From positions 1 to 64,000 of the forward strand of contig CAYYVN010000004.1 in the NCBI GenBank assembly GCA_964475165.1: a stretch of DNA of 64,000 bases, given 5' to 3'. Position numbers and translations under genes: made by a program. This stretch comes from CAYUHK01 sp964475165. GTDB taxonomy: Bacteria; Verrucomicrobiota; Kiritimatiellia; JAAZAB01. Positions 48,402 to 57,713 of this stretch are shown here, piece after piece. The notes beneath the pieces are model-generated. The model was not told where the DNA came from, made no database searches, and saw only the letters and a program-made list of their open reading frames with translations. The number at the start of each line of letters is the position of its first letter. Positions within the stretch are counted from its first letter, which is position 1.

Positions 48402-50104
48402 AAAAAAGATGGCCAGGGGAATCGGAGGCCAGCCGCCGCCAGCTCGTCTTTCTGGCGGTGAATGCCTCTTACGCGCACAGCAACTTGGCGGCCAGGTTTT
48501 TGCGGGCTAGCGCGGATGCCGCCGGCTTGCTGACCCCGCCCGGCGCCGTCCCGCCCGCGCGGCCGGCTTGGGTCTGGCAGACCTTGGAAGTGACCATCCA
48601 GGACTCGCTCGCCACCGCTTTAGCACATGTGGTGCAGCTGCAGCCGACGCTGCTGGCGACCAGCTTTTATCTTTTCAATAGAAATTTTTTGCTGACGCTC
48701 TTGTCGCGTTTCAAGCTCTTGTTTCCACAATGCCCGATCGTGGCCGGCGGGCCAGAGTTTCTGGGCGATAATCGGCTTTTTCTGGAGCGTTATCCCTTTG
48801 TGGATGTGGTGATTCGCGGCGAAGGCGAGGGGGCTTTCCGGGAATGGCTGCGCTATGCCGACCGCCCGGCAAAGTGGACTGGCATCGCCGGATTATGCGC
48901 TCGGATAGAGGGCCATTATCTTGATAACGGTCAAGCGCCGCTGATGCAGCCGCTCGATGCACTGCCCACACCCTATGCTGATCAGCTGGATGCTTCGTGT
49001 AAACCTTTCATTTTGATGGAAACAGCGCGCGGCTGCGCTAATCAATGCGCATTCTGTACCAGTGCCGGGGTGGCGGTGCGCCATCTTTCCCTGGAACGCG
49101 TGCGCCAAGATTTGCAACATATCGCGGCCAGTGGTATTCCGGAAGTGCGCCTGACGGACCGCACTTTCAATGATCGCCCCGCGCGCTGTCTGCCGCTGCT
49201 GCGTATGTTCCGCGATGAATTCAAAAACTTACGCTTCCATCTCGAGCTTGACCCAGCCCGCCTGACACCAGCCATGGTGCGTGATTTGGCGCCAGCGGCT
49301 CCAGGCCGCTTTCACCTGGAAGTGGGCATTCAAAGCTTGAACCCTCGCGTCTTGCGTAATCTGCGTCGTCAGGGAACCGCTCGCCGTGCCCTGGCGGGGC
49401 TCAGGCAGTTATGCCATTTAGATAATCTGCAAGTGCATGTGGATTTACTGGCCGGATTACCCGGCGCCACCCTGGCGGATTTATGGCAGGATCTGGCTAC
49501 GCTGACGGCACTGCGTCCAAGCGTTATCCAGCTGGAAACCCTGAAGCTTCTGCCGGGCACCCGCTTGGCGGCCGAGCGCTCTCGCTGGGGCATCTTGGCC
49601 TCAGTTGAGCCGCCCTATGAAGTCTTGCGCACAGCCACTATGAGCTGGGCGGAAATGGAAACGGCCCGGCGGCTTTCACGGCTCGTGGATTGGTTCTATA
49701 ACGCGCCTGATCTGCAAGGAGTAGTCTGGCAGGCCTTAGAAACTTATCCTCGTTTTTGGCAGGACTTGCTTAGCAGCGGGTCCCGCCAGCTTGATCTGCC
49801 GCAGGCGCCCAGTCTGGAAAATCGCTTTCGCTGGTTAGATGATTTATTGCGCCGCCAAGCCCCGGCTTTAATGCCGGCCTTGCATTATGCCTGGCTCAAA
49901 TGCGGCTTCAGTGCCCAACATGGTCTTTGCGCCGTCGAGCCTTGGAAGGGGGCTGTGCCGCCGGAGGCGATTTTGATCGAGGGTCAGGCGGCCGCGCCCA
50001 GCGCGCGCCGCTTCTTAGCTCGTTTGGAGCAGGTTTATCTTTTCGTCTATGGCGCTGGGCGCCGACCGGTGGCTATCTATCGCTTGCCGCCTGCTAGCCG
50101 CTAG
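48398..50104 (+). CDS. B12-binding radical SAM protein (DUF4080-type)
   Basis: A 568-residue protein. Residues about 17-150 form a cobalamin-binding fold without the usual D-x-H-x-x-G (NASYAHSNLAARFL, FYLFNRNFLLTLLSRFK, VAGGPEF), typical of radical SAM enzymes. Cysteines 213, 217 and 220 (RGCANQCAFC) hold the 4Fe-4S cluster, followed by LERVRQDLQHIAASGIPEVRLTDRTFND and a radical SAM barrel (LEVGIQSLNP, LAGLPG). The final third is the DUF4080 extension. The substrate is unknown; relatives methylate or rearrange cell-surface or cofactor molecules. It overlaps the LarA-like gene in an ATGA, so the two may be related in function. Confidence 0.85.
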   Translation: MKKRWPGESEASRRQLVFLAVNASYAHSNLAARFLRASADAAGLLTPPGAVPPARPAWVWQTLEVTIQDSLATALAHVVQLQPTLLATSFYLFNRNFLLTLLSRFKLLFPQCPIVAGGPEFLGDNRLFLERYPFVDVVIRGEGEGAFREWLRYADRPAKWTGIAGLCARIEGHYLDNGQAPLMQPLDALPTPYADQLDASCKPFILMETARGCANQCAFCTSAGVAVRHLSLERVRQDLQHIAASGIPEVRLTDRTFNDRPARCLPLLRMFRDEFKNLRFHLELDPARLTPAMVRDLAPAAPGRFHLEVGIQSLNPRVLRNLRRQGTARRALAGLRQLCHLDNLQVHVDLLAGLPGATLADLWQDLATLTALRPSVIQLETLKLLPGTRLAAERSRWGILASVEPPYEVLRTATMSWAEMETARRLSRLVDWFYNAPDLQGVVWQALETYPRFWQDLLSSGSRQLDLPQAPSLENRFRWLDDLLRRQAPALMPALHYAWLKCGFSAQHGLCAVEPWKGAVPPEAILIEGQAAAPSARRFLARLEQVYLFVYGAGRRPVAIYRLPPASR

Positions 50105-50287
50105 CATGCGCCGAGGTGCTGGGCGCGCGGATTGATTAACGGGGCTGGCTGGTTGTGCCGGAGGGCTCGGGTCCGCTGCTAGCGATGCGGCGCGCAGCGC
50201 TGCCAGAGAGAACTTAGTGCTGTTCAGGCCCGGGCGATTGATCTATGCTCAAATGAAGGTGGTCGCAAAACTATAGGGCAAAACACG

Positions 50288-51700
50288 ATGGATTATCTGA
50301 TTGGCATTGATCTGGGCACATCGCAATTGGTGGCTTTGGCCTGGGAAGTTGAGGGTGATCGTCTGTTGGCCGTGGAGCGGATGCGCAACACTTACGCCCT
50401 GGCGGCCGCGGAGCAGGATGTGGAAGCTTTGCTGGCCGCGGCCTTGCAGTTACTGGCGCGCTTGAGCCGCCGCCCGGAATTGGCTCAGGCGCGGCCCTTG
50501 GCCTTGGGAATTACCGGTCAGATGCATGGCTTGGCTTTGGTGGATCATACCGGCCGGCCCCTGAGCTCCTTGATTACCTGGCAGGATGAGCGTGGAGAGC
50601 AGAGACATCGGGCCAGTGGCCGTACGCTGGTGGAGGAGTTTAGGGCGCGCTTGGGATCTCAGGCGCTGGAGGATAGCGGCTGCCTGCCGGCTACGGGTTA
50701 TGGGGGAGTCACGCTGCTGCGCTTGGGCAGTGAGGGCGCCTGGCCATCCAAGGCTGTGGCGCTTTCAGCATCAGCTCTTTTGGTTCAGCGTCTCTGCGCG
50801 CGCGCCGTCATGGATCCTTCGGATGCTGCTGGCTGGGGATTGTTTGATGTGCGCCATGGCGCGCGTTGGCTTCCGGGCATTATCTCAGCATTGGATCTGC
50901 CGGCAAATATCTTGCCGGAAGTTATCCCCAGCGGCGGGCAGGCCGGCACGCTCTTACCGGAGTTGGCGCGCGCCGTGGGGTTGCCGGCCAACTTGCCGGT
51001 GGCGGTAGCCTTGGGCGATAACCAAGCTGCTTTTCTCGGCAGCACCTCGCGCCTGGCGGATACGCTGCTGATGAACCTGGGCACGGGAGGTCAGATGTCA
51101 CTGCCCGCGCCCAGATTCCTGCGTCTGCCTGAGCTTGAGACGCGCCCCTTGATCGAGGGGCTGTGGCTCTTAACAGGTGCCAGTCTCTGCGGCGGGCGGG
51201 CCTATGAAGTCTTAAAGGCGTTCTATGAACGCATTGGTCGGGAATTGTTTTCCATTTCCACCCCACCGCCTTTATACGAGATCATGAATGGTTTAGCTGC
51301 GCAAGCCCCGCCCGATTGTGAGGGGCTGAGAGCGCGCACCCTCTTTGCCGGCACGCGCTCCGATCCCCAGGCCCGCGGCTCTTGGGAGGGTCTGACGGCT
51401 CTTAACCTGACGCCGGCCAATCTCACGCGGGCTGTTATCCGAGGCATGGTGGAGGAGCTGAGCGATTTTTATCAGTGCGCAGTTGACGCTGGTATCCAGG
51501 CCTCATGGTTGGTGGGAACGGGCAATGCCGTGCGCCACAATGCGCTGCTGCGTCAAGAATTGCAAAGTCGTTTGGGCTTGGCCGTGCATTTATCGCCCTC
51601 AGCCGAGGAGGCCGCCCTGGGGGCTGCTTTGGCGGGCGGTATCACGGTGAGAGTCTATGCCGATTGGCATGCTGCCGCCCGCCGCCGGAGCGCTTCCTAA
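50288..51700 (+). CDS. FGGY-family carbohydrate kinase (xylulokinase or sedoheptulokinase type)
   Basis: A 470-residue sugar kinase of the FGGY fold. IGIDLGTSQ is the phosphate loop, TGQMHGLALVD and LITWQDERG mark the xylulokinase/sedoheptulokinase group, GDNQAAFLGS holds the catalytic Asp, and NLGTGGQMS and GTGNAVRHNALLRQELQSRLG follow. The exact ketose is uncertain; both xylulose and sedoheptulose are possible. The gene stands alone with about 180-base gaps on each side, yet fits with the importer upstream as part of sugar use (inference). Confidence 0.88.
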   Translation: MDYLIGIDLGTSQLVALAWEVEGDRLLAVERMRNTYALAAAEQDVEALLAAALQLLARLSRRPELAQARPLALGITGQMHGLALVDHTGRPLSSLITWQDERGEQRHRASGRTLVEEFRARLGSQALEDSGCLPATGYGGVTLLRLGSEGAWPSKAVALSASALLVQRLCARAVMDPSDAAGWGLFDVRHGARWLPGIISALDLPANILPEVIPSGGQAGTLLPELARAVGLPANLPVAVALGDNQAAFLGSTSRLADTLLMNLGTGGQMSLPAPRFLRLPELETRPLIEGLWLLTGASLCGGRAYEVLKAFYERIGRELFSISTPPPLYEIMNGLAAQAPPDCEGLRARTLFAGTRSDPQARGSWEGLTALNLTPANLTRAVIRGMVEELSDFYQCAVDAGIQASWLVGTGNAVRHNALLRQELQSRLGLAVHLSPSAEEAALGAALAGGITVRVYADWHAAARRRSAS

Positions 51701-51839
51701 ACAGGTCTGATCAAGAGGGCTTTGTCCCGGTCCGCTTACTGTCGGAGCTCCAGCTCTCTTTTATACACTTCCTTTTAGATGCTAATCAGTTTAAGATGAC
51801 ATGTTTTTTTGAGAATCTATGGGCGTGGGGGGGCATAGT

Positions 51840-52475
51840 ATGCAGAAGATCCTGGATCAAATCTTGGATAACCTGATCGCAGGCCAAGCCGGGGTGGTTA
51901 AGGAACTGATTGCCGAAGCTTTGGTTGCCAAGATTTCTCCGCGCGATATTCTCAATCAGGGCTTGTTATCTGGCATGAGCATCATTGGCGTGCGCTTCAA
52001 GGAAAACCAGATTTATGTGCCCGAAGTTCTCATCGCCGCCCAAGCCATGCAAGCGGGTCTGGAAATTTTACGGCCGCACCTGGCGACAGCCGGAGTGCAA
52101 CCGGCGGGCGTTGCCGTGCTGGGAACGGTGAAGGGCGATTTGCATGATATCGGTAAAAATCTGGTCGGCATGATGTTGGAAGGGGCGGGGTTCAAAGTGA
52201 TTGATGCTGGTGTTAATGTCGCTCCCGCAAAGTTCATTCAACTGGCCAAAGATAACCAAGCCAGCTTGATTGGCGCCTCGGCGCTCTTGACCACGACCAT
52301 GATCAATATGCGCGAAATCATCGCCGCCGTTAAAGCGGAAGGCCTGGCCGGGCAAATCAAGGTGATGGTGGGAGGGGCACCGGTGACCCAGGCTTTTGCC
52401 GATGAGATCGGCGCCCAGGGCTATGCCCCGGATGCGGCTTCGGCCGCCGATTTAGCCAAGCAATTGGTGGGCTAA
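51840..52475 (+). CDS. Corrinoid (methylcobalamin) methyl-carrier protein
   Basis: A 211-residue cobalamin protein of the MtaC/MtbC/MtvC type. An N-terminal four-helix cap (about 1-85; ILDQILDNLIAGQAGVVKELIAEAL, YVPEVLIAAQAMQ) covers the methyl site, and a Rossmann domain carries D100-L-H102-D-I-G105, the lower-ligand histidine motif, with SALLTTTMINMREII and VMVGGAPVT. It would shuttle a methyl group from a substrate to tetrahydrofolate. The ATG at 51840 follows a G-rich ribosome site; an upstream ATG at 51819 is possible. The partner methyltransferase starts 40 bases after its stop. Confidence 0.92.
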   Translation: MQKILDQILDNLIAGQAGVVKELIAEALVAKISPRDILNQGLLSGMSIIGVRFKENQIYVPEVLIAAQAMQAGLEILRPHLATAGVQPAGVAVLGTVKGDLHDIGKNLVGMMLEGAGFKVIDAGVNVAPAKFIQLAKDNQASLIGASALLTTTMINMREIIAAVKAEGLAGQIKVMVGGAPVTQAFADEIGAQGYAPDAASAADLAKQLVG

Positions 52476-52515
52476 GTCGGAGGCCGGTTGGCCGGTCTGG
52501 CTAGGGAGAGGAACG

Positions 52516-53538
52516 ATGTTAGCGGAAAACTTTATCATCATCGGCGAAAACATCCATTGCTCACGCACTTGGAAGCGCTCCGGCCGGCGGGTGGGCACTG
52601 AGCCGGGCGGTCGGGCCGCCATCCTTTATGAGGTACAGGGGCAAGGGAAGTTCTTGCCGATCCCGGAACACTTTTTGCAAAGCGCCGATTGGGCCAACGG
52701 TAAAATCAAGCACTGCGCGGTGGCCATCTGGCAGGGGCTCTATGGCACGGGCGCTGATGGCGCCTGCGGCCTGGAATACCTGCATGCTTTGGTGCAGCAA
52801 CAGGAAGAGGCCGGGGCAGCTTTTCTGGATATCAACGTGGATGACTTCAGCATGGATCTGGCCGAACGCATCCAAGCCATGACCTGGACCGCAGCCCAGG
52901 TACAGCGTGCTAGCGCACTGCCCTTAAGCATTGATTCCTCCCATGTGGACATCATGCGTGCCGGCCTGCAGGCTTGTCAGCGGAGCCATGCTCGCCCTCT
53001 GCTCAATTCGATTTCTTTGGAGCGCCTCGCCTTGCTTGATCTGCTCGCCGAATATCAGCCGGCAGTGGTGGCTTCCGCCGCCGGCGTCGCTCAGCTGCCG
53101 GCCAGCACGGCGGAACGCTTGGCCAATTTGGAGCAATTGATCCCTCAATTATTGGCACGCGGCCTGGCGCGCGAATGGATCCATGTGGATCCATTGGTCT
53201 ATACGCTGGCCACGGATCAGCATAACGGCCGCATCTTTCTGGAATCCGTAGCGGCCGTGCGCCGGGTCTATGGCGGGGATCTGCCTATCATTGGTGGGTT
53301 AAGCAATATTTCTTTTGGCCTGCCGCGCCGTCAACTGATCAATCAGGTTTTTGCCTGGCTGATGTTGCAGGCCGGCGGATCCGGTGGCATCGTCGATCCG
53401 CTCCAGGTCAATGCGCGCCTGTTGAGCGCCCTGGATAGTCAGACGCCCGCCTTTCAATTAACCCGGGATTTTTTGGAAGGCCGGGATGATTTCGGTTTGA
53501 ATTTCATAGCGGCTTATCGTGCGGGGCGTTTGGGATGA
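52516..53538 (+). CDS. Pterin-binding (tetrahydrofolate) methyltransferase partner
   Basis: A 340-residue TIM-barrel of the DHPS/methyltetrahydrofolate methyltransferase fold. FIIIGENIH opens the barrel; GAAFLDINVDDF, LPLSIDSSHVDIM, LLNSISLE, HVDPLVYTL and the IIGGLSNISFGLPRRQLINQVF block all match MtvA, MtgA-like and CFeSP methyltransferases. It likely moves the methyl group from the corrinoid protein upstream to tetrahydrofolate, or the reverse. Compared with known partners it has an extra insert about 40 residues long near the start (SRTWKRSGRRVGTEPGG). No substrate-specific methyltransferase (MttB or MtaB type) nor activating reductase is present in the window, so the methyl donor is unknown. 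Confidence 0.88.
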   Translation: MLAENFIIIGENIHCSRTWKRSGRRVGTEPGGRAAILYEVQGQGKFLPIPEHFLQSADWANGKIKHCAVAIWQGLYGTGADGACGLEYLHALVQQQEEAGAAFLDINVDDFSMDLAERIQAMTWTAAQVQRASALPLSIDSSHVDIMRAGLQACQRSHARPLLNSISLERLALLDLLAEYQPAVVASAAGVAQLPASTAERLANLEQLIPQLLARGLAREWIHVDPLVYTLATDQHNGRIFLESVAAVRRVYGGDLPIIGGLSNISFGLPRRQLINQVFAWLMLQAGGSGGIVDPLQVNARLLSALDSQTPAFQLTRDFLEGRDDFGLNFIAAYRAGRLG

Positions 53539-53561
53539 GCCATGCCCGGCCTGGAATAATT

Positions 53562-53590
53562 GCCATAAAAAATAAATTGATTTTTATGGC
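53562..53590. repeat. Perfect 10-base AT-rich inverted repeat
   Basis: GCCATAAAAA (53562-53571) and TTTTTATGGC (53581-53590) match exactly around a nine-base loop. It lies 24 bases after the methyltransferase stop and 63 bases before the ATG of the secreted protein; ATCACT/AGTGAT (53595-53600, 53603-53608) forms a second short repeat just downstream. Either terminator or operator; the A/T-run arms suit a terminator. Confidence 0.5.
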
Positions 53591-53652
53591 CGTTATCACT
53601 AAAGTGATCGTCTGTGCTGAAAAAAATGTTTCAACGCCTGAAAGGCATAAGT

Positions 53653-56600
53653 ATGTTCCGCCAACGATCGCTAGTATGGCCTTTCCTGTTGCTGCCATTT
53701 TTGTGGCTGGCGGCCTCGGCCGATCGTTATGTGTGGCTGGACTCTCCCAACCCCACCAATGACCACTTCAGCTCCTGGGATACGGCCGCCACCAATATCA
53801 TGCAGGCCATCAATGCGGCCACGAATGGTGAAACGATCTGGGTCACCAACGGCGTCTATGTTTTAACCAACCAAATAGAGGTCACCACGTCGATTACATT
53901 GCGCAGCGTCAATGGGCCCAACTTCACGCTGCTCGATGGCAAATTTGAACCGCCCCCCAGCTTCCCCGAAGAAGGCGAAGAGGAGGAAGAAGAGTTCTCT
54001 TACCGTTGCTTGCTGGTTTCGCATGCCGAAGCGGTGGTGGAAGGCTTCACCCTCACCAATGGTTATGCGGGCGAAGATGAGCGCGGCGGCGGTCTGCTGC
54101 TCGCCAACGGTTTAGTGCGCAATTGCCTGATCACGGGTAATGCGGCCGCGGCTGGCGCCGGTGTCTATATCGCCAACGGCATGCTGCTCGATAGCATCAT
54201 CAGCGGCAATACGGTGAGCAATTTCACCAATGCTCTGGGCGGTGGTATTTACCAGGCCGGCGGCGTAGTTGCCAACTGCTCCATTATCGGCAACGAAAAC
54301 ATGGATACGAGCAGCGACTTCGATGCTCATAACTATCGCGGCTTGGGCGGCGGTTTAATGCTGACTAACGGCGTGGCGCGTAACTGCCTGATTGCGCTCA
54401 ATAAAAGCAGAGGTAACGGCGTCGGCGTCTATATCAGCGGCGGGCAGTTGATCGATTGCGTCATTCAAGATAATCGTGACATCTCTCAAGGTGCCTTCGG
54501 AGGGGGGATTTATCAGGATGGCGGCGTGGTCACCAACTGTATCATCTCCGGTAATCAGACTTTATATGGTGGCGGGCTCTATAGCTATAGCGGCCAATTC
54601 TATAATGGCCTGATCACCAAGAACTGGGCCGCGCGCGGGGGCGGCGTCTATGTGGAAAGCACCAATGTCACGGCCATCTATTCCTCCACCATAGTCAGCA
54701 ATAGCGCTTCCACCGGTGGTGGTATTTATATGGGCGCCCCCAACGGTGTTGTCTGGAACTCCATCATCTATCACAATATCGCCACTCGTGTAGCGGACGA
54801 ACATTCCCGAGATCTTTACGGATGGTCCAACTCATATAATTATTGTTGCGCCGATTATCAGGATTTTAATCCCGAATTAAACAATATCACTGACGATCCT
54901 CGTTTGGTGGACTGGCAGGAAGGCGATTATCGCTTGGCCTACAATTCGCCCTGCATCAATACTGGAACCAACCAGGCATGGATGGAAGCGGCCCAGGATT
55001 TGGAGGGCAATGCGCGCCGCATCGGACCGCGGGTGGATAGGGGTGCTTATGAGTATGTATTTTTGAGAGCTGAACCGGCGGCTTTCACCCTGAGCGTCAT
55101 GAGTAACCAGGTCACCAATGCCACTTTCAACTTAACCAACGCTGGGGCGGATACTTTATATTGGAGCATCATAGTCACCAATGACTGGATTGATCTGGCA
55201 CCCACCAATGGCGAGTTGGCCGCCTGGGAGAGCCTCGAAATCGGTTTTACCAATGATGCGCAGGATCTCCCCGCCGCGGAATACTTTAGCCGGTTGCTCA
55301 TTTCGGCCACCAATACAAGCGAGCAGCAGTATGATAATACCCTGACCATGACCTTCAATGTGATGGAGTTTGCGGCTGATATCGACAGCTTGGAGCAGAA
55401 CGTGGTGCAGGGCTTAGATGGCGCTCCCCAAACCTTCCATCTCTGGAATGCCGGCGGCGGAGAACTGGCCTATACGATGACGACCGATGCCCCCTGGCTC
55501 TCAGTTAGCCCGGTGGGCGGTGTTTTAACGGGGCAAACAGCTGCGGCCACCGAGGTCACGGTGAGTTTTCATACCTCATCTTTGAAGGTGGGCACTTACA
55601 GCGGGCAGATTATAATCAGCTCGGCAGTCGCCGACGAAGCGCTCGTGCTGGCGGTGACCTGCAGCGTACATGCCGATGCTGGAGCTCAATTGGGGGTGAG
55701 CCCCGGCGCCCTGGCCCTGACTGTTTTTCAAGGGCAACCCATGGACGAGCGGCGGTTGACGCTTTGGAATGTCACCAATGCTGCTGGCCTATCCTTGGAC
55801 TACGAGGTCACCGCCGATCAAGATTGGGTGAGCGTGTATGGAGGCGCTCAAGGACCTTTGGCCTCGGGTGAAGAGCATGAGCTCTTGATTCATTTTGATA
55901 CCAGCGCTTTTCAAATGGGCGTCTCGAATGCCACCATCACTGTCACGGCCACCTCCTCTGGGGAGCCGGTGATGGGAGCACCCGTACATATTCCTGTGAG
56001 CATCAACATACGGAACATGCAAATGATGGTGAGCCCGACCAAGCTCGAACATACGGTTTTGCAGTGGCACAATGCGGCCACCCAACACTTTGAGCTGTGG
56101 AACAGCTATGGCAGCAATGCGATATCCTACTCGATTAGCGATGATGTGTCTTGGTTGATGGTCACGCCCGCGTCGGGCATCAATACGGGCCAGCATGATA
56201 TCCTCACGGTGAGCTACAGCACCATGGCGCTAGATGTGGGGATCTCGAATGCGACGATTCAAGTGGTGAGCGAGGATCTCTCTGGCGCCTGGCACAGCAC
56301 CAATCTGATCACGGTGCAGCTGCAGATCCTGCCGCGGGCGGCTTTGGGCTGCGATGCTGTCGATCTGCTGGTGACCAATCGCCAAGGGCAAATATCAGTG
56401 GCCCATAATTTTAAGGTTTGGAACGATGGTCTCTGGCCGCGGGGCGGTCTGAAGTGGAATGCGCAGGCGGATGTACCGTGGCTGCGCCTCAATCCGGATA
56501 TGGGCCGCAGCGCCGGGGAGCCTCAGACCATCAACCTGGCCATCAATGCCAGTGGTTTAAGTCCGGGCCGCTATCGGGGATCCATTGTCATCAGCGCAGA

Positions 56601-57510
56601 AGATGAGCGGGATCATCAGACGGCGATCCGGTCGCCACAGATAATCTATGTGGAACAGGTGGTCACTGGCACCCAGAGTTTGGATTTCTTTGGGGATGGG
56701 ATCAGCGCTGCACTGGTGGTCTATGGCACTCAGGACGGTCTGTGGGGCTTCAAGCGCCTGGCCGATAACCGTTCAGCCATTATACCCTTTGGCGGGTCGG
56801 GCTATCAGCCAGTGCCCGGTGATTATAATGGCGATGGCCGCACCGATTTGGCTGTCTATCGGGCCGCCAGCGCCGCTTGGTATTTCCGGGAAATGACCAA
56901 TGATACCTTGTACGTCTTATATCCTTGGGGTGGTCTGGGCTATGAAGCGGTGACCGGTGATTTCGATGGCGATGGCTGTGCTGATTACGCCTTATATTCG
57001 GAAGCCCTTGGGCTATGGTATATACTGAAATCCTCGGATGGCAGTGTGCTCTCGGCCGTCTTTGGCGGGCCGGGCTATCAGGCCCTTTCCGGTGATTTCG
57101 ATGGTGATGGTCGCACGGACGCCGCCCTCTATCACCGCGAGAGCGGTAATTGGTATATTGTGAATATAGACGGCAAATCTCTTGTCTGGGATGGGATGTT
57201 TGGTGGCGCAGAATTTACGCCGGTAGTGGGTGATTTCGATGGCGATGGCTGCATGGATCTGGCCGCATATCACGAAGCAACCGGTCTGTGGTTCGCCATA
57301 AATATCCAAGGAAAGATCATCTTGTGGTGGGTGTCTTGGGGAGCGCCCGGCTGCCAGCCGGTCAGCGGAGACTTTAATGGGGATGGTATAACAGATCTGA
57401 CTGTCTATCATGAAGCCAGCGGCACTTGGTATATGAGCAGTGTGGACGGCACTATTTTCCTGTGGGGCTTGCCTTGGGGCGGGCCCAATTACCATCCGCT
57501 CAGCCAATAA
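53653..57510 (+). CDS. Large secreted beta-helix / BACON-like / FG-GAP repeat protein
   Basis: A 1285-residue exported protein. Signal peptide: FRQRSLVWPFLLLPFLWLAASA. Residues about 25-468 form a right-handed beta-helix of the choice-of-anchor Q type (WDTAATNIMQAINAAT start, repeated GGGIYQ and NCIISGN rungs, end DRGAYEY). About 469-1005 hold five Ig-like BACON-type domains of roughly 100 residues (DWIDLAPTNG, PWLSVSPVGG, DWVSVYGGAQG, SWLMVTPASG, PWLRLNPDMG). From about 1010 come six calcium-binding FG-GAP units of about 46 residues (G-D-x-D/N-G-D-G). A short acidic run lies at about 113-121. It looks like a surface adhesin or glycan-binding protein; no enzyme motif seen. ATG 53653 follows GAAAGG; other in-frame starts lie upstream at 53614 and 53626. 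Confidence 0.87.
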   Translation: MFRQRSLVWPFLLLPFLWLAASADRYVWLDSPNPTNDHFSSWDTAATNIMQAINAATNGETIWVTNGVYVLTNQIEVTTSITLRSVNGPNFTLLDGKFEPPPSFPEEGEEEEEEFSYRCLLVSHAEAVVEGFTLTNGYAGEDERGGGLLLANGLVRNCLITGNAAAAGAGVYIANGMLLDSIISGNTVSNFTNALGGGIYQAGGVVANCSIIGNENMDTSSDFDAHNYRGLGGGLMLTNGVARNCLIALNKSRGNGVGVYISGGQLIDCVIQDNRDISQGAFGGGIYQDGGVVTNCIISGNQTLYGGGLYSYSGQFYNGLITKNWAARGGGVYVESTNVTAIYSSTIVSNSASTGGGIYMGAPNGVVWNSIIYHNIATRVADEHSRDLYGWSNSYNYCCADYQDFNPELNNITDDPRLVDWQEGDYRLAYNSPCINTGTNQAWMEAAQDLEGNARRIGPRVDRGAYEYVFLRAEPAAFTLSVMSNQVTNATFNLTNAGADTLYWSIIVTNDWIDLAPTNGELAAWESLEIGFTNDAQDLPAAEYFSRLLISATNTSEQQYDNTLTMTFNVMEFAADIDSLEQNVVQGLDGAPQTFHLWNAGGGELAYTMTTDAPWLSVSPVGGVLTGQTAAATEVTVSFHTSSLKVGTYSGQIIISSAVADEALVLAVTCSVHADAGAQLGVSPGALALTVFQGQPMDERRLTLWNVTNAAGLSLDYEVTADQDWVSVYGGAQGPLASGEEHELLIHFDTSAFQMGVSNATITVTATSSGEPVMGAPVHIPVSINIRNMQMMVSPTKLEHTVLQWHNAATQHFELWNSYGSNAISYSISDDVSWLMVTPASGINTGQHDILTVSYSTMALDVGISNATIQVVSEDLSGAWHSTNLITVQLQILPRAALGCDAVDLLVTNRQGQISVAHNFKVWNDGLWPRGGLKWNAQADVPWLRLNPDMGRSAGEPQTINLAINASGLSPGRYRGSIVISAEDERDHQTAIRSPQIIYVEQVVTGTQSLDFFGDGISAALVVYGTQDGLWGFKRLADNRSAIIPFGGSGYQPVPGDYNGDGRTDLAVYRAASAAWYFREMTNDTLYVLYPWGGLGYEAVTGDFDGDGCADYALYSEALGLWYILKSSDGSVLSAVFGGPGYQALSGDFDGDGRTDAALYHRESGNWYIVNIDGKSLVWDGMFGGAEFTPVVGDFDGDGCMDLAAYHEATGLWFAINIQGKIILWWVSWGAPGCQPVSGDFNGDGITDLTVYHEASGTWYMSSVDGTIFLWGLPWGGPNYHPLSQ
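56785..57507 (+). repeat. FG-GAP tandem repeats inside the secreted protein gene
   Basis: The G-D-[YF]-[DN]-G-D-G calcium loops start at 56821, 56959, 57094, 57232 and 57370, so the unit is 135-138 bases (45-46 codons). A first weaker copy begins before 56785. The nucleotide copies are diverged, which argues for old rather than recent duplication. Confidence 0.8.
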
Positions 57511-57713
57511 ATCTTCTCAGGCCAGCACTGGCTGGTCGAGTCCAGGCCCTTCCTTTTACTGTATCCCGCGCGCCGCCATCCGCGCAACTGACCCTGGCCC
57601 ATCGGGCTTGACAATCCCAGGGGGCCTGGGCAACATTGGCCTGCAGGGTGTATCTGGGGCTGGCTGATGCCCAGAGATTTTCTATCCTGCCCCCTGCGGT
57701 ATAGAGGTATGTG

